DNA from: Streptomyces sp. RKAG290
GTDB lineage: Bacteria; Actinomycetota; Actinomycetes; Streptomycetales; Streptomycetaceae
NCBI RefSeq assembly: GCF_023701695.1
Contig: NZ_JAJOZC010000001.1
Location: forward strand, 5,703,894-5,767,893
Direction of reading: 5' to 3'
DNA: 64,000 nucleotides
Positions 8,733 to 16,653 of the stretch are shown one piece after another. The position numbers were made by a program, and so were the translations under genes. The notes under the pieces were generated by a model, which was given only the letters and a program-made list of their open reading frames with translations, was not told the DNA's origin and searched no databases. Each line of letters starts with the position of its first letter. The first letter of the stretch is position 1.

Positions 8733-9344
8733 GTGCCTACCAAGAAGAAGCCCCAGGTGACCCCGTCCCCCGAGCGGCGCGGCGAACTGCTCGCCACCGC
8801 CGCCGAGGTCTTCGCCGCGCAGGGATACAACGCCACGACCGTCCGCAGGATCGCGGACGCGGCCGGGATGCTCGCGGGCAGCCTCTACTACCACTTCGAT
8901 TCCAAGGAATCGATGCTCGACGAGATCCTCTCCACCTTCCTGAACGAGCTCTGGGAGGGGTACGACGCCGTGCTCGGCGCCGGACTCGGCCCCAGGGAGA
9001 CCATCGAGGCACTCGTCACCGAGTCCTTCCGCGAGATCGACCGGCACCGCGCCGCCGTCGCCATCTACCAGAAGGAAGCCCGGCACCTGGCCGCCCAGCC
9101 GCGGTTCCAGTACCTCGCCGACTCCCAGCAGAAGTTCGAGAAGGCCTGGCTCGGCACCCTGGAGCGCGGAGTCGCCGACCGGACCTTCCGGGCCGACCTG
9201 GACATCCGCCTCACCTACCGGTTCGTCCGCGACACCGTCTGGGTCGCAGCCTCCTGGTACCGGCCCGGCGGACAGCACAGCCCCGAGGAAATCGCCCGCC
9301 AGTACCTGTCGATGGTCCTGGACGGGATCGCCCTGCGTAACTGA
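8733..9344 (+). CDS. kstR2: TetR family regulator, KstR2-like
   Basis: 203 residues, GTG start. The N-terminal HTH reads TTVRRIADAAGMLAGSLYYHF (about residues 32-52), followed by an all-helical ligand domain with DRHRAAVAIYQKEARHL. M. tuberculosis KstR2 has nearly the same length, sits beside fadA6, and represses the HIP regulon until HIP-CoA binds. Here the gene also lies between an SDR and a FadA6-like thiolase, and two palindromes of KstR2 type mark both divergent promoters of the cluster. Autoregulation through the site at 7850 is likely. The ligand is inferred. Confidence 0.8.
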   Translation: MPTKKKPQVTPSPERRGELLATAAEVFAAQGYNATTVRRIADAAGMLAGSLYYHFDSKESMLDEILSTFLNELWEGYDAVLGAGLGPRETIEALVTESFREIDRHRAAVAIYQKEARHLAAQPRFQYLADSQQKFEKAWLGTLERGVADRTFRADLDIRLTYRFVRDTVWVAASWYRPGGQHSPEEIARQYLSMVLDGIALRN

Positions 9345-9365
9345 CGCAACCGAGGAGCAGCAGCC

Positions 9366-10523
9366 ATGGCCGAGGCCTACATCGTCGAAGCGGTACGCAC
9401 CCCGGTGGGGCGGCGCGGGGGAGGCCTCGGGGCCGTCCACCCCGCCGACCTCGGCGCCCACGTGCTCAAGGCCCTCGTGGCGCGCTCGGGCATCGACCCG
9501 GCGGCCGTCGAGGACGTGGTGTTCGGCTGCCTCGACGCCGTCGGACCGCAGGCCGGCGACATCGCCCGCACCAGCTGGCTGGCGGCCGGACTGCCCGAGG
9601 AGGTCCCCGGCGTCACCGTCGACCGGCAGTGCGGCTCCTCCCAGCAGGCCGTGCACTTCGCCGCTCAGGGGGTGCTCTCCGGCACCCAGGACCTGGTCGT
9701 CGCGGGCGGCACCCAGAACATGACGCAGATCCCGATCGCCTTCGCCTCCCGGCAGGCCGCCGAACCCCTGGGCCTCACGGACGGGCCCTTCGCCGGCAGC
9801 GAGGGCTGGCGGGCCCGGTACGGGGACCGGCCGGTCAACCAGTTCCACGGTGCCCAGCTGATCGCCGAGAAGTGGGGGATCAGCCGCCGCGACATGGAGG
9901 AGTTCGCCCTCACCTCGCACCGGCGCGCCGTCCGCGCCGTCGACGAGGGCCGCTTCGAGCGGGAGACCGTGGCCTGGGGCGACGTCACCGCCGACGAGGG
10001 GCCGCGCCGGGACACCACACTGGAGAAAATGGCCGGATTGAAGCCGGTGATGGCGGGCGGAACCCTCACCGCCGCCTGCTCCTCCCAGGTCTCCGACGGG
10101 GCGGCCGCCATGCTCATCGCCTCCGAGCGGGCCGTCGCCGTGCACGGCCTCACCCCGCGCGCCCGCATCCACCACCTCTCGGTCCGGGGCGAGGATCCGA
10201 TCCGGATGCTTTCGGCGCCGATCCCCGCCACGGCCCACGCGCTGAGCAGGACCGGCATGTCGATCGACGACATCGACCTGGTCGAGATCAACGAGGCCTT
10301 CGCACCGGTGGTCCTCGCCTGGCTGAAAGAGACCGGTGCCGACCCGGACCGGGTCAACGTCAACGGCGGTGCGATCGCCCTGGGTCATCCGCTGGGCGCC
10401 ACCGGCACCCGGCTGATGACGACACTGCTGCACGAACTGGAGCGCACCGGCGGCCGCTACGGACTGCAGACCATGTGCGAGGGCGGCGGCCAGGCAAATG
10501 TGACGATCATCGAACGGCTCTGA
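9366..10523 (+). CDS. fadA6: Thiolase, FadA6-like acetyl-CoA acyltransferase
   Basis: 385 residues, complete thiolase. The nucleophile Cys is in DRQCGSSQQAVHFA (about residue 89); EINEAFAPV, NVNGGAIALGHPLGATGTR (His) and MCEGGGQANV (second Cys) complete the active site. FadA6 performs the last thiolytic steps after steroid D- and C-ring opening in actinobacteria. Generic beta-oxidation is the alternative, but the neighbours favour the steroid role. It is third in the SDR-TetR-thiolase unit, with AGGAGCAGCAGCC ahead of the ATG. Confidence 0.85.
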   Translation: MAEAYIVEAVRTPVGRRGGGLGAVHPADLGAHVLKALVARSGIDPAAVEDVVFGCLDAVGPQAGDIARTSWLAAGLPEEVPGVTVDRQCGSSQQAVHFAAQGVLSGTQDLVVAGGTQNMTQIPIAFASRQAAEPLGLTDGPFAGSEGWRARYGDRPVNQFHGAQLIAEKWGISRRDMEEFALTSHRRAVRAVDEGRFERETVAWGDVTADEGPRRDTTLEKMAGLKPVMAGGTLTAACSSQVSDGAAAMLIASERAVAVHGLTPRARIHHLSVRGEDPIRMLSAPIPATAHALSRTGMSIDDIDLVEINEAFAPVVLAWLKETGADPDRVNVNGGAIALGHPLGATGTRLMTTLLHELERTGGRYGLQTMCEGGGQANVTIIERL

Positions 10524-10646
10524 ACCCGTACGCCCCAAGGGTTCTCCCGGGCAACGGCCGGCCGGCGGCGTGGCGCGTCCCACCGCTGGTCGGCAGATCG
10601 TGCTACGGTGATCCGGTTGCAGTTTTGGTACCCATGAACTTTATGT

Positions 10647-10675
10647 GCGCCTGACGGGAATGCTTCCTCAGGCGC
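10647..10675 (+). other. Hairpin between thiolase and cold-shock gene
   Basis: The arms GCGCCTGA/TCAGGCGC plus inner GGAA/TTCC form a strong stem followed by TTTAAT. It lies 124 bases after the thiolase stop and 100 bases before the cold-shock start. It could terminate thiolase transcription, or be part of the cold-shock mRNA leader, since a TTGCAG / TTTATG pair lies just upstream. The remaining leader is unusually AT-rich for this genome. Confidence 0.5.
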
Positions 10676-10774
10676 TTTAATGTTTTCCGGCTTTCTCCGG
10701 GTGGGGCTCAATGCGGCGACTTGGAATTCGTAAAGTGCGGATTTCCGGCACTGCACCTGTTTTAGGAGAATGAC

Positions 10775-10978
10775 ATGGCTACTGGAACCGTGAAGTGGTT
10801 CAACTCGGAAAAGGGCTTCGGCTTCATCGAGCAGGACGGCGGCGGCGCCGACGTCTTCGCCCACTACTCGAACATCGCCACCCAGGGCTTCCGTGAGCTC
10901 CAGGAGGGCCAGAAGGTCTCCTTCGACGTCACGCAGGGCCAGAAGGGCCCGCAGGCGGAGAACATCGTCCCGGCCTAA
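10775..10978 (+). CDS. Cold-shock domain protein, CspA family
   Basis: A 67-residue single cold-shock domain. It has RNP1 KGFGFIEQ and RNP2 DVFAHYS, with the conserved opening MATGTVKWFNSEKGFGF. It binds single-stranded RNA/DNA and acts as an RNA chaperone. The ribosome site TAGGAGAAT precedes the ATG. It is monocistronic, with a long leader upstream and a near-perfect terminator downstream. The next gene is a DEAD-box helicase, a pairing that suits cold-time RNA remodelling, though the two have separate transcription signals. Confidence 0.97.
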   Translation: MATGTVKWFNSEKGFGFIEQDGGGADVFAHYSNIATQGFRELQEGQKVSFDVTQGQKGPQAENIVPA

Positions 10979-10998
10979 TTGCCGGACGCGTACCTCGC

Positions 10999-11035
10999 AG
11001 CCGGGGCCCGCACCGTGAAGGTGCGGGCCCCGGCT
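10999..11035 (+). terminator. Terminator after cold-shock gene
   Basis: A perfect 16-bp stem (AGCCGGGGCCCGCACC with its complement) and a 5-base loop GTGAA, 20 bases past the stop, followed by TGTGC. It is the clearest intrinsic terminator on the left half of the window. Confidence 0.9.
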
Positions 11036-11222
11036 TGTGCTGTCCCTGGGAAGTGACGGAATTCCGGGCGCCGTAGGGCGCCCCGCATCGGGTGCGACGA
11101 AGCACCCCGGGTGTCCCGGGCCCCGCGCACCGCGTGCATCAGTCCGCAGTCTGCGCAGTACCCCCGGCAGTCCCCAGCAGTCCCACGCAGTTCCCAGGAA
11201 TCCCCCAGGAGGGCAATTCCGT

Positions 11223-12884
11223 ATGACCCGCTCCGAACGTCAGGACCGTCCCGCCCACAACCGCCCGTCGAGGGGGCGTGGCACGGCCCAGGCAAAGGCA
11301 ACCGCACAGGGTTCCGGCAAGGGATCCGGCAAGGCGTCGCCCCGTCGCAGGGCCACGCCGCCGCAGGGTGAGTTCGCCCTGCCCGAAACCATGACCCCCG
11401 CACTGCCCGCCGTCGAGGCGTTCGCCGAGCTGGACATGCCCGCCGCCCTGCTGAAAACCCTTGCCGCGCAGGGCGTCACCGATCCCTTCCCGATCCAGGG
11501 CGCCACCCTGCCGAACTCGCTTGCCGGCCGGGACATCCTCGGCCGCGGCCGCACCGGCTCCGGCAAGACCCTCGCCTTCGGCCTCGCACTGCTGGCCCGC
11601 ACCGCGGGACGCCGCTCCGAGCCGAAGGCACCGCTCGTCCTCGTCCTCGTCCCGACCCGTGAGCTCGCCCAGCAGGTCACCGACGCGCTGACGCCCTACG
11701 CCACCGCCGTGAACCTGCGGATGGCCACCGTCGTCGGCGGGATGTCGATCAGCAAGCAGTCCGGCACCCTGCGCCGCGGCGCCGAGGTGCTCGTCGCCAC
11801 GCCGGGCCGACTCAAGGACCTCATCGAGCGCGGTGACTGCCGCCTGGACCAGGTCGCCATCACGGTCCTCGACGAGGCCGACCAGATGGCCGACATGGGC
11901 TTCATGCCGCAGGTCGTCGCCCTGCTCAAGCAGGTCGAGCCGGACGGACAGCGGATGCTCTTCTCCGCGACCCTGGACAAGAACATCGACCGGCTGGTCA
12001 AGATGTTCCTGACCGACCCCGTCGTGCACTCGGTCGACCCGTCCGCGGGCGCGGTCACCACCATGGAGCACCACGTGCTCCATGTGCTCGACGAGACCGA
12101 CAAGAAGGCCGTCGCCACGAAGATCGCCGCCCGCGAGGGCCGGGTGATCATGTTCGTCGACACCAAGCGCGCCGCCGACCGCTTCGCCAAGCGGCTGCTC
12201 GCCAGCGGTGTACGGGCTGCCGCCCTGCACGGCGGCCGCTCGCAGCCGCAGCGCAACCGCACCCTGGACCAGTTCAAGAACGGCCAGGTCACCGCGCTGG
12301 TCGCGACGAACGTGGCGGCCCGCGGCATCCACGTCGACGACCTCGACCTGGTCGTCAACGTGGACCCGCCCACCGACCACAAGGACTACCTCCACCGCGG
12401 CGGGCGCACGGCGCGCGCCGGGGAGTCCGGCAGCGTCGTCACGCTGGTGCTGCCCGAGGAGAAGCGGGAGATGACCCGGCTGATGCAGGACGCGGGCATC
12501 GCGCCGCGCACCACCCGGATCAAGTCCAGCGACGAGGAGCTCACCCGGATCACCGGGGCGCGCGAGCCGTCGGGCATCGCCATCGTGGTCGAGGTCCCGC
12601 AGCCGACCCAGCCGAAGCCGCGTACGCGGTCCGGCGGGGGCGCGGGGGCCGGTGCGGGCGCCGGAGGCGGGTTCCGCTCGGGCACCCGTGGCCGCGGCCG
12701 ACGCGGCGGCGGTGCGGGTGGCGCCGGAGGCGCCGGTGGTGGTGCGCAGGGTTCGGGCGGCTCGGGTGGTTCCGCCCGGGGCGCCGGTGCGGGTGGCGCT
12801 TCGCGCGGTGCGGGTTCTGGTGCGGGGCGCTCGGGCGGCTCCGGCCGCAGCGGTGCGCCGGCGCGTGGTCGCCGGGCGGCGTAG
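11223..12884 (+). CDS. DEAD-box RNA helicase with Gly/Arg-rich tail
   Basis: 553 residues. Helicase motifs appear in order: Q-motif region (FPIQGATLP), GRTGSGKT (Walker A), PTRELAQQ, TPGRL, DEAD in LDEADQMAD, SAT in FSATLD, then in domain 2 HGGRSQPQRNR, VAARGIHVDDLDLVVN and HRGGRTARAG. About 100 C-terminal residues are nearly all Gly, Ala, Ser and Arg, an RGG-like RNA-binding tail typical of actinobacterial RhlE-type enzymes. The N-terminal 50 residues are basic and low-complexity. AGGAGGGCAATTCCGT precedes the ATG; the longer reading from 11037 has no family support. An open frame from the opposite strand runs across the gene and is not coding here. Confidence 0.95.
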   Translation: MTRSERQDRPAHNRPSRGRGTAQAKATAQGSGKGSGKASPRRRATPPQGEFALPETMTPALPAVEAFAELDMPAALLKTLAAQGVTDPFPIQGATLPNSLAGRDILGRGRTGSGKTLAFGLALLARTAGRRSEPKAPLVLVLVPTRELAQQVTDALTPYATAVNLRMATVVGGMSISKQSGTLRRGAEVLVATPGRLKDLIERGDCRLDQVAITVLDEADQMADMGFMPQVVALLKQVEPDGQRMLFSATLDKNIDRLVKMFLTDPVVHSVDPSAGAVTTMEHHVLHVLDETDKKAVATKIAAREGRVIMFVDTKRAADRFAKRLLASGVRAAALHGGRSQPQRNRTLDQFKNGQVTALVATNVAARGIHVDDLDLVVNVDPPTDHKDYLHRGGRTARAGESGSVVTLVLPEEKREMTRLMQDAGIAPRTTRIKSSDEELTRITGAREPSGIAIVVEVPQPTQPKPRTRSGGGAGAGAGAGGGFRSGTRGRGRRGGGAGGAGGAGGGAQGSGGSGGSARGAGAGGASRGAGSGAGRSGGSGRSGAPARGRRAA

Positions 12885-12931
12885 CCGACTGTCCGGCCGC
12901 CCGGGGTTCCGGGCGGCCGGACGTGCCAGTC

Positions 12932-13126
12932 CCTCAAGCCCGTCCGGCGTCTTGGACGGAGCGCGCGGTTGTTTCCGGCCCGTCCGGCGACTGAGCACGG
13001 AGCGGGAATCGGGTGCGCCCGAGCGTCGCTTCGTCCTCAATCGCCGGACGGGCTTGTTTTGTGCGCGGGGCCGTTGGGTTCGGGTGCGCCCGGGTGGCGC
13101 TTCGTCCTCAGTCGCCGGACGGGCTT
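12932..13126. repeat. Three copies of the dispersed Streptomyces intergenic repeat
   Basis: The core CAAGCCCGTCCGGCG, or its inverse CGCCGGACGGGCTTG with flanking TCCTCAATC, occurs at about 12936, 13033 and 13103. The last two are in the same orientation within a 70-base direct repeat that also shares CGGGTGCGCCCG and GCTTCGTCCTCA. The same element recurs at 17.7, 30.6, 35.7-35.8 and 60.5 kb. It fills the convergent gap between the helicase and the ipdC-like gene and may serve as a hairpin terminator. Confidence 0.85.
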
Positions 13127-13175
13127 GTTTGTGGGCGGGGCGGGTTGGGTTCGGGTGTGGGCGGGGCGGGACGGG

Positions 13176-14210
13176 GAGGGTCGCCAGGCAGGTGTCGGCC
13201 TCCGTCATCAGCCGGGTCACCAGCTCCGCAACGCTCGGCAGGTCCTCGATCAGGCCCGCCACCTGGCCCGACGCCATCACGCCCAGGTCCGTGCGGCCGT
13301 CCACCATGGACGCCTTCAGCAGCATCGGGGTGTTGGCCGCCAGCAGCACCTGGCTCCAGGAGAGTTCCTTGCCGTGCCGCATGGCGAGCCCGTCGCGCAC
13401 CATCCGGGACCAGCTCAGCCCGGACACCTTCTTGAACCCCGCCGCCCGGCGCACCGCCTGGGCCAGCGCCCGTACCCGGCCGGCCCGCTCCAGTGCGGTG
13501 ACCATCTCGGTCCGCAGCATCCGGTGCGGGAGCCCGTCCACCGCCGTCGTGACGGTGATGTCCTTGACGCCCGCCGCGAGATAGCGGGCCTTGACCGCGT
13601 CCGGGACCGTCGAGTCGGACGTCAGCAGGAACCGCGTCCCCATGGCGATGCCCGCCGCCCCGTACGCCAGCGCGGCCACCAGGCCGTGCCCGTCGCGGAA
13701 GCCGCCCGCGGCTATCACCGGGATGTCCACCGCGTCCACCACCTGCGGCAGCAGCACACTGGTCGCCACCTCGCCGGTGTGTCCGCCGCCCTCGCCGCCC
13801 TGCACGATCACCGCGTCCGCACCCCACGCCGCGACCTTCTCCGCATGGCGCCGGGCACCGATCGACGGCACGACCACCACGCCCGCGTCCTTCAGCTCGG
13901 CGATCAGCTCCTTCGAGGGGGCCAGTGCGAACGACGCCACCCGCACACCCTCCTCGACGATGATCCGTACCCGCTCGCGGGCGTCGCCCGCGTCGGCCCG
14001 CAGATTGACGCCGAAGGGCGCGTCCGTACGGGACTTCACCTCCCGCACCGCCGCCCGCAGCTGTTCGGTGCTCATCGTGGCCGAGGCGAGGATCCCCAGT
14101 GCGCCGGCCTCGGCCGTGGCGGAGACCAGGCGGGGACCGGCGACCCAGCCCATGCCGGTCTGGACGACGGGGTGACGGACACCGACGAGGTCCGTGAGGG
14201 GCGTGCGCAT
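13176..14210 (-). CDS. ipdC: Nitronate monooxygenase-fold flavoprotein, ipdC-like enoyl-CoA reductase (3' end uncertain)
   Basis: About 345 conserved residues with the NMO/2-nitropropane dioxygenase TIM barrel: HPVVQTGMGWVAGPRLVSA, GVNLRADAG, VIVQGGEGGGHTGEVAT, PVIAAGGFRDG and GAAGIAMGTRFL, an FMN-binding pattern. In HIP catabolism the homologous flavoprotein IpdC (Rv3553, about 355 residues) reduces a CoA-thioester alkene and lies next to ipdAB, exactly as here. Its ATG shares one base with the ipdB stop (TGATG). No stop occurs in this frame near the expected end. It stays open to 11139, across repeats and the antisense of the helicase, so a lost base or lost stop near 13.1 kb is suspected. 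I report only the conserved part. Confidence 0.75.
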
Positions 14211-14956
14211 CAGGCCCGGACCTCGCGGTCCCGGGTGCCGGCGGGATCGATGACCTCGCGGATCAGGCACAGTTCCCCGACGGTCGGCTCCCGGGTGTAC
14301 GGGACGTCGTCCGCGATCACGAGGTCGAAACCGGTCGCCTCCCGGACCCGGTCGGCGGTGACACCCGGGTGCAGTGAGGCCACCCGCATCGAGCGGTCCG
14401 GGGTCTCGAAGTCGAACACACCGAGATCGCTCACCACCCGCGGGATGCGGTGGTAGCGGGCCGCCGACGGGCCGGCCGCTGCCGCGCTGTCGTACCCGAC
14501 GCCGCAGATCATGTCGACGTGCTCGACGAACACCCGGGCGGAGTGCCGGGGGACCCAGTAACTGACGAGATTGTTGAGCGTGTTGACGGGGGCGCCGCGG
14601 ACACCGAGTAACTGCCGGGCGGGCCGGTCCCAGTCGCCGATGCAGGAGATGTTCTGGTTGCCGTACCGGTCGATCTGGCTCGCGCCCATCATCACGTGGC
14701 GCTTGCCGCCGGTGACCATGGTGAGGTGTTTGCGGTACGGCAGCCAGCCCTCGGGTGCGCCGTCCGGGCCGACGATCAGCGCCTCCCCGTCGGTGAGCAG
14801 CAGCTCGGGCGAGAAGGTGCGCCTGGCGAGCTTGGCGCCGACGGACGGGATCAGGCCCATCGGGCTGGCGAGCACCTCGCCGTTGCCGCGCCAGGCCTCG
14901 GCGCAGGCGATCACGCAGTACTCGGCCCGGGTGACGGTCACGTTCTGCGTGGTCAC
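14210..14956 (-). CDS. ipdB: CoA-transferase-fold subunit B, ipdB-like ring hydrolase
   Basis: 248 residues, close to IpdB of M. tuberculosis. The family stretch TRAEYCVIACAEAWRGNGE is followed by SPMGLIPSVGAKLARRTFSP, MMGASQIDRYGNQN and PRHSARVFVEHVD. IpdAB is a CoA-transferase homologue that hydrolyses the last steroid ring of COCHEA-CoA instead of moving CoA. The GTG start overlaps the ipdA stop by four bases (GTGA), and the stop abuts ipdC. The tight echA20-ipdA-ipdB-ipdC order is the mycobacterial order, which makes ordinary 3-oxoacid CoA-transferase function unlikely. Confidence 0.85.
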   Translation of the reverse strand: MTTQNVTVTRAEYCVIACAEAWRGNGEVLASPMGLIPSVGAKLARRTFSPELLLTDGEALIVGPDGAPEGWLPYRKHLTMVTGGKRHVMMGASQIDRYGNQNISCIGDWDRPARQLLGVRGAPVNTLNNLVSYWVPRHSARVFVEHVDMICGVGYDSAAAAGPSAARYHRIPRVVSDLGVFDFETPDRSMRVASLHPGVTADRVREATGFDLVIADDVPYTREPTVGELCLIREVIDPAGTRDREVRA

Positions 14957-15822
14957 TTCTGCTCCTCGTGCCAGGTGCGGACGGCTTCCTGATAGCTCTT
15001 CTCGTCGCCCTGCGGATGCAGGAACCGGTCGCTGAAGGCCGCCCAGGCGTCCGGGTCAGCGGCCGCGGCAGCGTACGCCTGCTGGAACGCCTCGTCGCGT
15101 GGGTGGTCGGGGACGCAGGAGGTGAAGTGCGCACCGTTCGGGGTCTCGACGACACCGGTGACGGAGTGCCGTTGCACCAGCAGCGTCTGCGGGGCGGCCG
15201 TCGCGGTCAGTTCCGCGGTCTCCACCAGGCGTTCGCAGGAGACGTACGCGGTGTCGGCGGCCTCGCAGAACAGGTCGTCGAAGTACGGGTCGGGGCCCAG
15301 GTACTGGCCGTTGCCGAGCCGGTCGGCGCGGTTCAGGTGGACGAGGGCGGCGTCCATCCGCAGGGCCGGCATCGCGACGAACTCCTCGCCGTCCTCGTAC
15401 GGCGAGACAACCGTGCGCAGGCCGGGGTTGACCCGCATCACGTCCGAACCGATGCCGGCCCGGACAGGCAGGAACGGCAGCCGGTTCGCGGCGGCGTGCA
15501 GCCCCCACATGAACATCGCCTCGTCGATCTCGGTCAGTTCGAACGCGCCCTGCTGGCGGGCCGCGCGGAAGTGCGGTTCGAGCGGGATTGAGTCGAGGGT
15601 GACGAACGCCGCGACGAGTCTGCGGATCCGGCCGGCGGCGGCGAGCAGGCCGACGTCGGGGCCGCCGTACGAGATCACGGTGAGATCGGTGATCCGGGAA
15701 CGGAGCAGCGCCCGGACCAGAGCCATCGGTTTGCGGCGCGAGCCCCAGCCGCCGATGCCGATGGTCATTCCGCTGCCGAGCCGCGAAACGACCTCCTCGG
15801 CCGTCATGGTCTTGTCGGTCAT
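14953..15822 (-). CDS. ipdA: CoA-transferase-fold subunit A, ipdA-like ring hydrolase
   Basis: 289 residues. The N-terminal glycine loop SGMTIGIGGWGSRRKPMALV and SYGGPDVGLL are typical of type I CoA-transferase alpha chains. FELTEIDEAMFMWGL holds acidic residues (E98/E101) near the position reported as catalytic in IpdA of rhodococci (inference from memory). The partner subunit is encoded next. The ATG at 15822 is one base past the echA20 stop; the longer reading from 15849 enters that gene. The predicted substrate is a hydrindanone-derived CoA thioester. Confidence 0.85.
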   Translation of the reverse strand: MTDKTMTAEEVVSRLGSGMTIGIGGWGSRRKPMALVRALLRSRITDLTVISYGGPDVGLLAAAGRIRRLVAAFVTLDSIPLEPHFRAARQQGAFELTEIDEAMFMWGLHAAANRLPFLPVRAGIGSDVMRVNPGLRTVVSPYEDGEEFVAMPALRMDAALVHLNRADRLGNGQYLGPDPYFDDLFCEAADTAYVSCERLVETAELTATAAPQTLLVQRHSVTGVVETPNGAHFTSCVPDHPRDEAFQQAYAAAAADPDAWAAFSDRFLHPQGDEKSYQEAVRTWHEEQK

Positions 15823-15823
15823 C

Positions 15824-16567
15824 TCAAGCCTCCTTGCCGAAGGTGTCACGGACGCGGTCGGCGATGCCGCTGAGGTTGGCCTCGAAGGTGAAGCCCTGCT
15901 CGAAGCGGTAGCTGCGGCGTACGTCCACCGGGTCGATGCCGTTGATGGCGGCCTTGGCCAGCCGGATGAGATACCCGTCCTTGCGGGCGATCTCGGCCGC
16001 CAGCCCCAGTGCCGCGGTGCGGAGTTCCGCGCGCGGGACGACCTGCCAGACCGAGCCGTGGGCGTGCAGTTCGGCGGCGGTCGCGGTGCGCGAGGTGTAG
16101 TACAGCGCGCGCATCAGGTGCTGCGGGACGAGCCGGGAGAGATGCGTCGCCGCGCCGAGCGCGCCACGGTCCAGCTCGGGCAGGCCGAAGGTCGCGTCGT
16201 CGCTCGCCACGATCACGTCGGCGTTGCCGACGAGGCCGATGCCGCCGCCGAGGCAGAAGCCGTGCACCGCGGCGATGACCGGGACCTCGCACTCGTACAC
16301 CGCGGCGAACGCCTCGTAGCAGCCGCGGTTGGCGCCGATCAGCGCCTCGTGCCCGCGCTCGCGCTGCATCTCCTTGATGTCGACCCCCGCGTTGAAACCA
16401 CGCCCGGCCGAGGCCAGCACGACGCAGCGCACCTCGGGGTCGCGGCCCGCGGTGCGGAGCGCGTCGGCCAGGTCGTACCAGCCCTGCACGGGCAGCGCGT
16501 TGACGGGTGGGTAGTCGGCCGTGACGAGACGGATGCCCTTGCCGGGACACGAGGTGGAGACACCCAT
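15824..16567 (-). CDS. echA20: Enoyl-CoA hydratase/isomerase family protein, echA20-like
   Basis: 247 residues, the length I recall for EchA20 (Rv3550), which opens ring D of the steroid nucleus by a retro-Claisen step in HIP catabolism. Crotonase motifs present: the oxyanion-hole region SAGRGFNAGVDIKEMQ and AAVHGFCLGGGIGLVGNADVIVAS. It heads the leftward operon echA20-ipdA-ipdB-ipdC. A KstR2-type palindrome lies 22 bases before the start, in the divergent promoter shared with the SDR at 16654. Confidence 0.85.
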   Translation of the reverse strand: MGVSTSCPGKGIRLVTADYPPVNALPVQGWYDLADALRTAGRDPEVRCVVLASAGRGFNAGVDIKEMQRERGHEALIGANRGCYEAFAAVYECEVPVIAAVHGFCLGGGIGLVGNADVIVASDDATFGLPELDRGALGAATHLSRLVPQHLMRALYYTSRTATAAELHAHGSVWQVVPRAELRTAALGLAAEIARKDGYLIRLAKAAINGIDPVDVRRSYRFEQGFTFEANLSGIADRVRDTFGKEA

Positions 16568-16588
16568 GAAGGAATCAGCTACCTTTCC

Positions 16589-16602
16589 ACCAAACGTTTG
16601 TT
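16589..16602. promoter_or_regulatory. KstR2-like operator, site 2
   Basis: ACCAAACGTTTGTT is a palindrome lying between the divergent echA20-like and SDR genes. It matches AnCAAGnnCTTGnT with one change. Compared with the reverse complement of the 7850 site (ACCAAACACTTGTT), two of 14 bases differ. Its place within 25 bases of the echA20 start suits repression. Confidence 0.8.
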
Positions 16603-16653
16603 AGGTGTGGAAGGTAGCAGCCTTCCCCCGCATCGCCAACAAGGAGATGTGAG

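Noticed and set aside
13033..13130. Possible transposon ends around the repeats
   Set aside because: No transposase, no target duplication, and the same element recurs at many gene ends.
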